From: Betaproteobacteria bacterium
Lineage (GTDB): Bacteria; Pseudomonadota; Gammaproteobacteria; Burkholderiales; Casimicrobiaceae
Reading direction: 5' to 3'
Length of the DNA stretch: 9,161 bases
Assembly (NCBI GenBank): GCA_003153335.1
Contig: PLYG01000027.1
Coordinates: 262 to 9,422 of the forward strand
Part shown: piece by piece, positions 6,935 through 9,161 of the stretch
Numbering within the stretch: the first letter of the stretch is position 1
Layout: the number at the start of each line of letters is the position of its first letter
Notes under the pieces: model-generated
What the model was told of the DNA's origin: nothing
Database searches by the model: none
Seen by the model: the letters and a program-made list of their open reading frames with translations, nothing else
Translations under genes and position numbers: made by a program

Positions 6935-7336
6935 ATGACCAAGCAACTACCCCTCATCAACGTCCTGTCGATTTGCCTGGTTGGTTGCGGCCTGGTCGTA
7001 AGCGCAGCCAATGCCGCCGACGGCGACTGGAAGCGTGGCCGCGTGTATTACCAAAACGTGTGTACGGAGTGCCACAAGGCGAAGGCCGGTGGCCCTATTG
7101 CGCCGAACACCAGGACCATGGCGGAATGGACGACCTATCTCAAAGCCGACAAGCACGTCAAGGGCAAGGAGTCACTGGCGAAATACGCGAGCAAGGAGTA
7201 TCGCGCCAGCATCAAGTCGACCAACAAGGCCGCCGAGAAATATGCCGACATACCCGACGAGCAACTATTCAATGACGTCAAGACGTTCATGCTCAAGGGC
7301 GCCAAGGATGGCGACTCGCCGGCCAGCTGCCTCTAG
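6935..7336 (+). CDS. Small monohaem cytochrome c
   Basis: Exported electron carrier of 133 residues with one haem motif, CTECH at 43-47, in the typical class I context RGRVYYQNVCTECHKAKAGG. Met119 (FML) or Met62 could be the distal ligand. The N-terminus (MTKQLPLINVLSICLVGCGL) is hydrophobic. It can be cleaved after ANA27 by ordinary signal peptidase, but LVGC at 15-18 also fits a lipobox, so a lipid-anchored form with Cys18 first is possible. The mature protein is rich in Lys. It ends PASCL, with an unpaired Cys132 two residues from the end. AAGGAG seven bases before the ATG supports the start. Placed between cytochrome b and the transporter, it probably shuttles electrons to or from the octahaem protein. 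I recognise no named subfamily. Confidence 0.88.
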   Translation: MTKQLPLINVLSICLVGCGLVVSAANAADGDWKRGRVYYQNVCTECHKAKAGGPIAPNTRTMAEWTTYLKADKHVKGKESLAKYASKEYRASIKSTNKAAEKYADIPDEQLFNDVKTFMLKGAKDGDSPASCL

Positions 7337-7404
7337 CCTGGCGGCGAACACCATTGAACATCGCGGTGCAACGTGCCTCATGACGCCGACGAGAAGGAAA
7401 CGAG

Positions 7405-8676
7405 ATGACTACGAAAATCGCGTATCAAACAGAACTGGCCACCGCAAGCGCCCCGTCGTGGCTGGCCGGTTTCAAGACGGACTACGAGAAAATTTTCGTC
7501 GAAGGATGGTCGCCCTACTTGGGTAGCGTCCTGCTGGTTGTAATGATCGTAGGCCTGATGATCAGCGGCCTGTTCTGGGGCGTGTTCGGCGGTCTCAAGC
7601 TGTGGGGCGACTGGTTCAATAGCGCGGTCGGTTTGGGGCCTGTGTTGGGCCTGCCGGAAACACTGGAGGGCCCGCTCCTGCACCGCATGTCGCTGATGAA
7701 CATCACGTTGCTGCTGGGCGCCTTCTGCGCGGCGCTATTGTCGCGCCAGTTCCGCGTCACCCGGCCGCCGAAACTCGAATACATCTGGGCCGCGCTCGGC
7801 GGCTCGTTCATGGGCCTGGGTGCCACGCTCGCCGGCGGCTGCACCACCGGCGGTTTTTTCACGCCCGCTCTGCATTCGTCGCCTGCCGGTTGGGCGATGT
7901 GGGCAGGGCTGCTCCTGGGCGCCGCTATCGGTTTTAAATTGTTGCTGTGGACCCTGGAGCACATCGAGTGGGGTATGCAGGCGCCGCCGACACTGAACCT
8001 GCCGGATAGTCTCGTGTCGATCTATCCCCTGCTCGGTTTGGGCGTAGTGCTGGCGGTCATCGCCTGGGCGGCGGGATGGTATCACTCGGGAAACGAAAAA
8101 TTGGCGGTCCGGGGAATAATCATTCTCGCCGGCTTCGCCATGGGTTTTATCATGCATCGATCGCGTCTTTGTTTTGCGCGGGCATTCCGTGAACCTTTTG
8201 TGACAGCCGAAGGCAAGATGACCAAGGCAATCATTTTGGGTTTGGCGATCGGGATTCCGATTGCGGCACTGTTATTCCAGAACAAGGTGATCGATCCGTA
8301 CATCGCCATACCTGCAACGTTTTGGGTCGGCTCACTACTGGGCGGACTGGTGTTCGGCATCGGCATGGTCTTCGCCGGAGGCTGTGCCTCGGGTTCACTC
8401 TGGCGCATGGCCGAGGGACACATCAAACTTTGGGTTGCGGTGTTTTTTTTCGCCTGGTCGGGATCCGTCGCGAGCGCGCTGCTCAGGCAATCTGGCCTGA
8501 TCGTCAAGGAGATGACACTGGACGAGATCGAGGAGACTCGGCTTGGCTACCAAGCTTACTTTCCAGTGATGTTCGATGGCTGGGGTTGGGCGTTGCTTGC
8601 AAGCGGTGCAGTTCTGTTGCTTTGGTATGCCCTCGTGCGTTACAACGAATCGACAGAAAAATTCACGATGCTGTAG
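7405..8676 (+). CDS. YeeE/YedE family sulfur-compound transporter
   Basis: Polytopic inner-membrane protein of 423 residues with about nine or ten hydrophobic helices. It shows the pseudo-repeat of the family: FMGLGATLAGGCTTGG (Cys146) in the first half and FGIGMVFAGGCASGSLWR (Cys327) in the second, plus HRSRLCFARAFRE (Cys256). These conserved cysteines line the substrate path in the characterised thiosulfate importer TsuA (YeeE). The fourth cysteine is Cys108. About 35 polar residues precede the first helix, and no TusA-like domain is fused at either end. The neighbours point to thiosulfate or another sulfur compound made or used by the octahaem enzyme. The family also includes YedE proteins linked to selenium, so the substrate is not certain. 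GAAGGA six bases before the ATG supports the start. Last gene of the operon. Confidence 0.9.
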   Translation: MTTKIAYQTELATASAPSWLAGFKTDYEKIFVEGWSPYLGSVLLVVMIVGLMISGLFWGVFGGLKLWGDWFNSAVGLGPVLGLPETLEGPLLHRMSLMNITLLLGAFCAALLSRQFRVTRPPKLEYIWAALGGSFMGLGATLAGGCTTGGFFTPALHSSPAGWAMWAGLLLGAAIGFKLLLWTLEHIEWGMQAPPTLNLPDSLVSIYPLLGLGVVLAVIAWAAGWYHSGNEKLAVRGIIILAGFAMGFIMHRSRLCFARAFREPFVTAEGKMTKAIILGLAIGIPIAALLFQNKVIDPYIAIPATFWVGSLLGGLVFGIGMVFAGGCASGSLWRMAEGHIKLWVAVFFFAWSGSVASALLRQSGLIVKEMTLDEIEETRLGYQAYFPVMFDGWGWALLASGAVLLLWYALVRYNESTEKFTML

Positions 8677-8750
8677 TCGAACTTACCCACGGGAACCATC
8701 CCGATGTTGGCGTCGACCTCGTAGTTGTTACCCTGGGGCGTCAGCTTTGG
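8640..8750 (-). pseudogene. Possible 3' remnant of a lost gene on the minus strand
   Basis: After a TAG at 8751-8753 the minus strand is open for 36 codons to a TAA at 8640-8642, inside the end of the YeeE gene. Most of it lies in non-coding DNA, yet it has coding-like codons with G or C in the third position and reads like real protein, for example NNYEVDANIGMVPVGKFDYS. There is no start codon with a ribosome site, and stops lie just upstream. It may be the tail of a decayed gene; I do not recognise the family, and chance cannot be excluded. Confidence 0.25.
8690..8703 (+). terminator. Hairpin just after the cytochrome/transporter operon
   Basis: CGGGA-ACCA-TCCCG, a perfect five-pair stem with a four-base loop, begins 13 bases after the stop of the YeeE-family gene. 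The position suits a transcript end, but no T run follows, so at best it is a weak or factor-dependent terminator or a message-end stabiliser. Confidence 0.3.
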
Positions 8751-9001
8751 CTAACCTTACCTGTTCGAGGGGTTGCGCCGGATTAACCATAATGTACGCA
8801 ACCGTACAGACGTGCTTGCTCTTGCGCGCTTAAGGTTCAAAAGTACGAAGCGCACACGTTAATGACCATCCATCAGCGGGGAAAATGTAACCTGTTTGAT
8901 CCGGTGCGTCTTGCCAAGAATCGTGCAGTGGCAATAACCACCAATGCCTCAGCGCACGGCAATAGCCGGCAAGCCGGCGCTACTCACCAATGAGATCGAT
9001 C
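8751..9001. other. Non-coding stretch before the catalase gene with several inverted repeats
   Basis: I see no intact gene. Four inverted repeats are present: TGTACG-CAAC-CGTACA (8793-8808, perfect); TGCGCGCTT paired with AAGCGCACA (8823-8831 with 8848-8856, one mismatch); TTGCCA-N12-TGGCAA (8911-8916 with 8929-8934); and a GC-rich stem around AGCCGGCAAGCCGGCGCT (about 8963-8982). None has a T run. The TTGCCA arm could double as a -35, with a weak TAACCA -10 at 18 bases, for the catalase gene. That is only a guess. Confidence 0.35.
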
Positions 9002-9161
9002 ATGAGCAAAGAAAAGACAACGAGTAATTCTGGAAAACGCAAACAGGAAAAAGGGCGGGCACCAAACGAAGAATCACAACTGGCTGCCGGCGGCGAGCTG
9101 CACCAGAGCGCTGGTGGAGAGCACCCCGTACTCACTACGAACCAGGGCGTCGCACTTTCCG
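9002..9161 (+). CDS. katE: Large-subunit catalase, KatE/HPII type (N-terminal part, runs off the window)
   Basis: Haem catalase that breaks hydrogen peroxide into water and oxygen in the cytoplasm. Only 53 codons are present, from the ATG at 9002. The first 25 or so residues are a polar, Lys-rich tail (MSKEKTTSNSGKRKQ), as in the extended large-subunit catalases. They are followed by LTTNQGVALS at about 44-53, which is the conserved catalase opening (LTTNQG, normally continuing to the DNQNS region and PRGPTLLEDF). The catalytic His and Asn and the haem ligand Tyr lie outside the window. The ribosome site is weak (GAG seven bases before the ATG). It is separated from the sulfur operon by 325 bases and probably has its own promoter. 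KatE type is favoured over small-subunit catalases by the polar tail, but the full length is needed to be sure. Confidence 0.85.
   Translation, partial: MSKEKTTSNSGKRKQEKGRAPNEESQLAAGGELHQSAGGEHPVLTTNQGVALS

Noticed and set aside
8963..8982. GC-rich stem AGCCGGCAAGCCGGCGCT as an intrinsic terminator
   Set aside because: A two-base bulge and no T run follow it; it also lies about 290 bases after the previous gene, so I list it only as an inverted repeat.
1..9161. CRISPR arrays, insertion sequences, rRNA or complete tRNA genes
   Set aside because: No regularly spaced direct repeats, transposase motifs, terminal repeats with target duplications, or RNA gene structure were seen on either strand.

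Overview
The window reads as chromosomal DNA of a GC-rich proteobacterium. A betaproteobacterial, sulfur-metabolising lineage is my best guess, from codon use, gene families and gene order; no taxonomic marker is present.

Left half, minus strand (about 3415 down to 1): an ABC importer operon of the branched-chain amino acid (Liv/HAAT) type. Its order in transcription is periplasmic binding protein, ATPase LivG, ATPase LivF, permease LivH (cut by the window edge); a LivM-type permease probably follows outside. LivG/LivF and LivF/LivH are joined by 4-base ATGA overlaps. The binding protein is separated from livG by about 180 bases holding a long inverted repeat that may set binding-protein excess.

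Centre and right, plus strand: a compact redox and sulfur cluster. An ArsR-family repressor gene (3678-4037) has a consensus-like promoter with a perfect 7-2-7 palindrome in its -35/-10 spacer. After a gap of about 550 bases comes an octahaem cytochrome c of the tetrathionate reductase family (4590-6191), then a cytochrome b561-like membrane subunit (6205-6858), a monohaem cytochrome c (6935-7336) and a YeeE/YedE family sulfur-compound transporter (7405-8676). A second copy of the ArsR palindrome, 12 of 16 bases identical, lies at the putative promoter of the octahaem gene, so the regulator probably controls this operon. The simplest model is quinol -> cytochrome b -> cytochrome c -> octahaem reductase, with tetrathionate or a related compound reduced in the periplasm and the thiosulfate or other sulfur product taken up by the YeeE-like protein.

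Right edge: about 325 bases without a convincing intact gene (8677-9001) hold several inverted repeats and a coding-like 36-codon minus-strand remnant. They are followed by the first 53 codons of a large-subunit (KatE/HPII-type) catalase that runs off the window.
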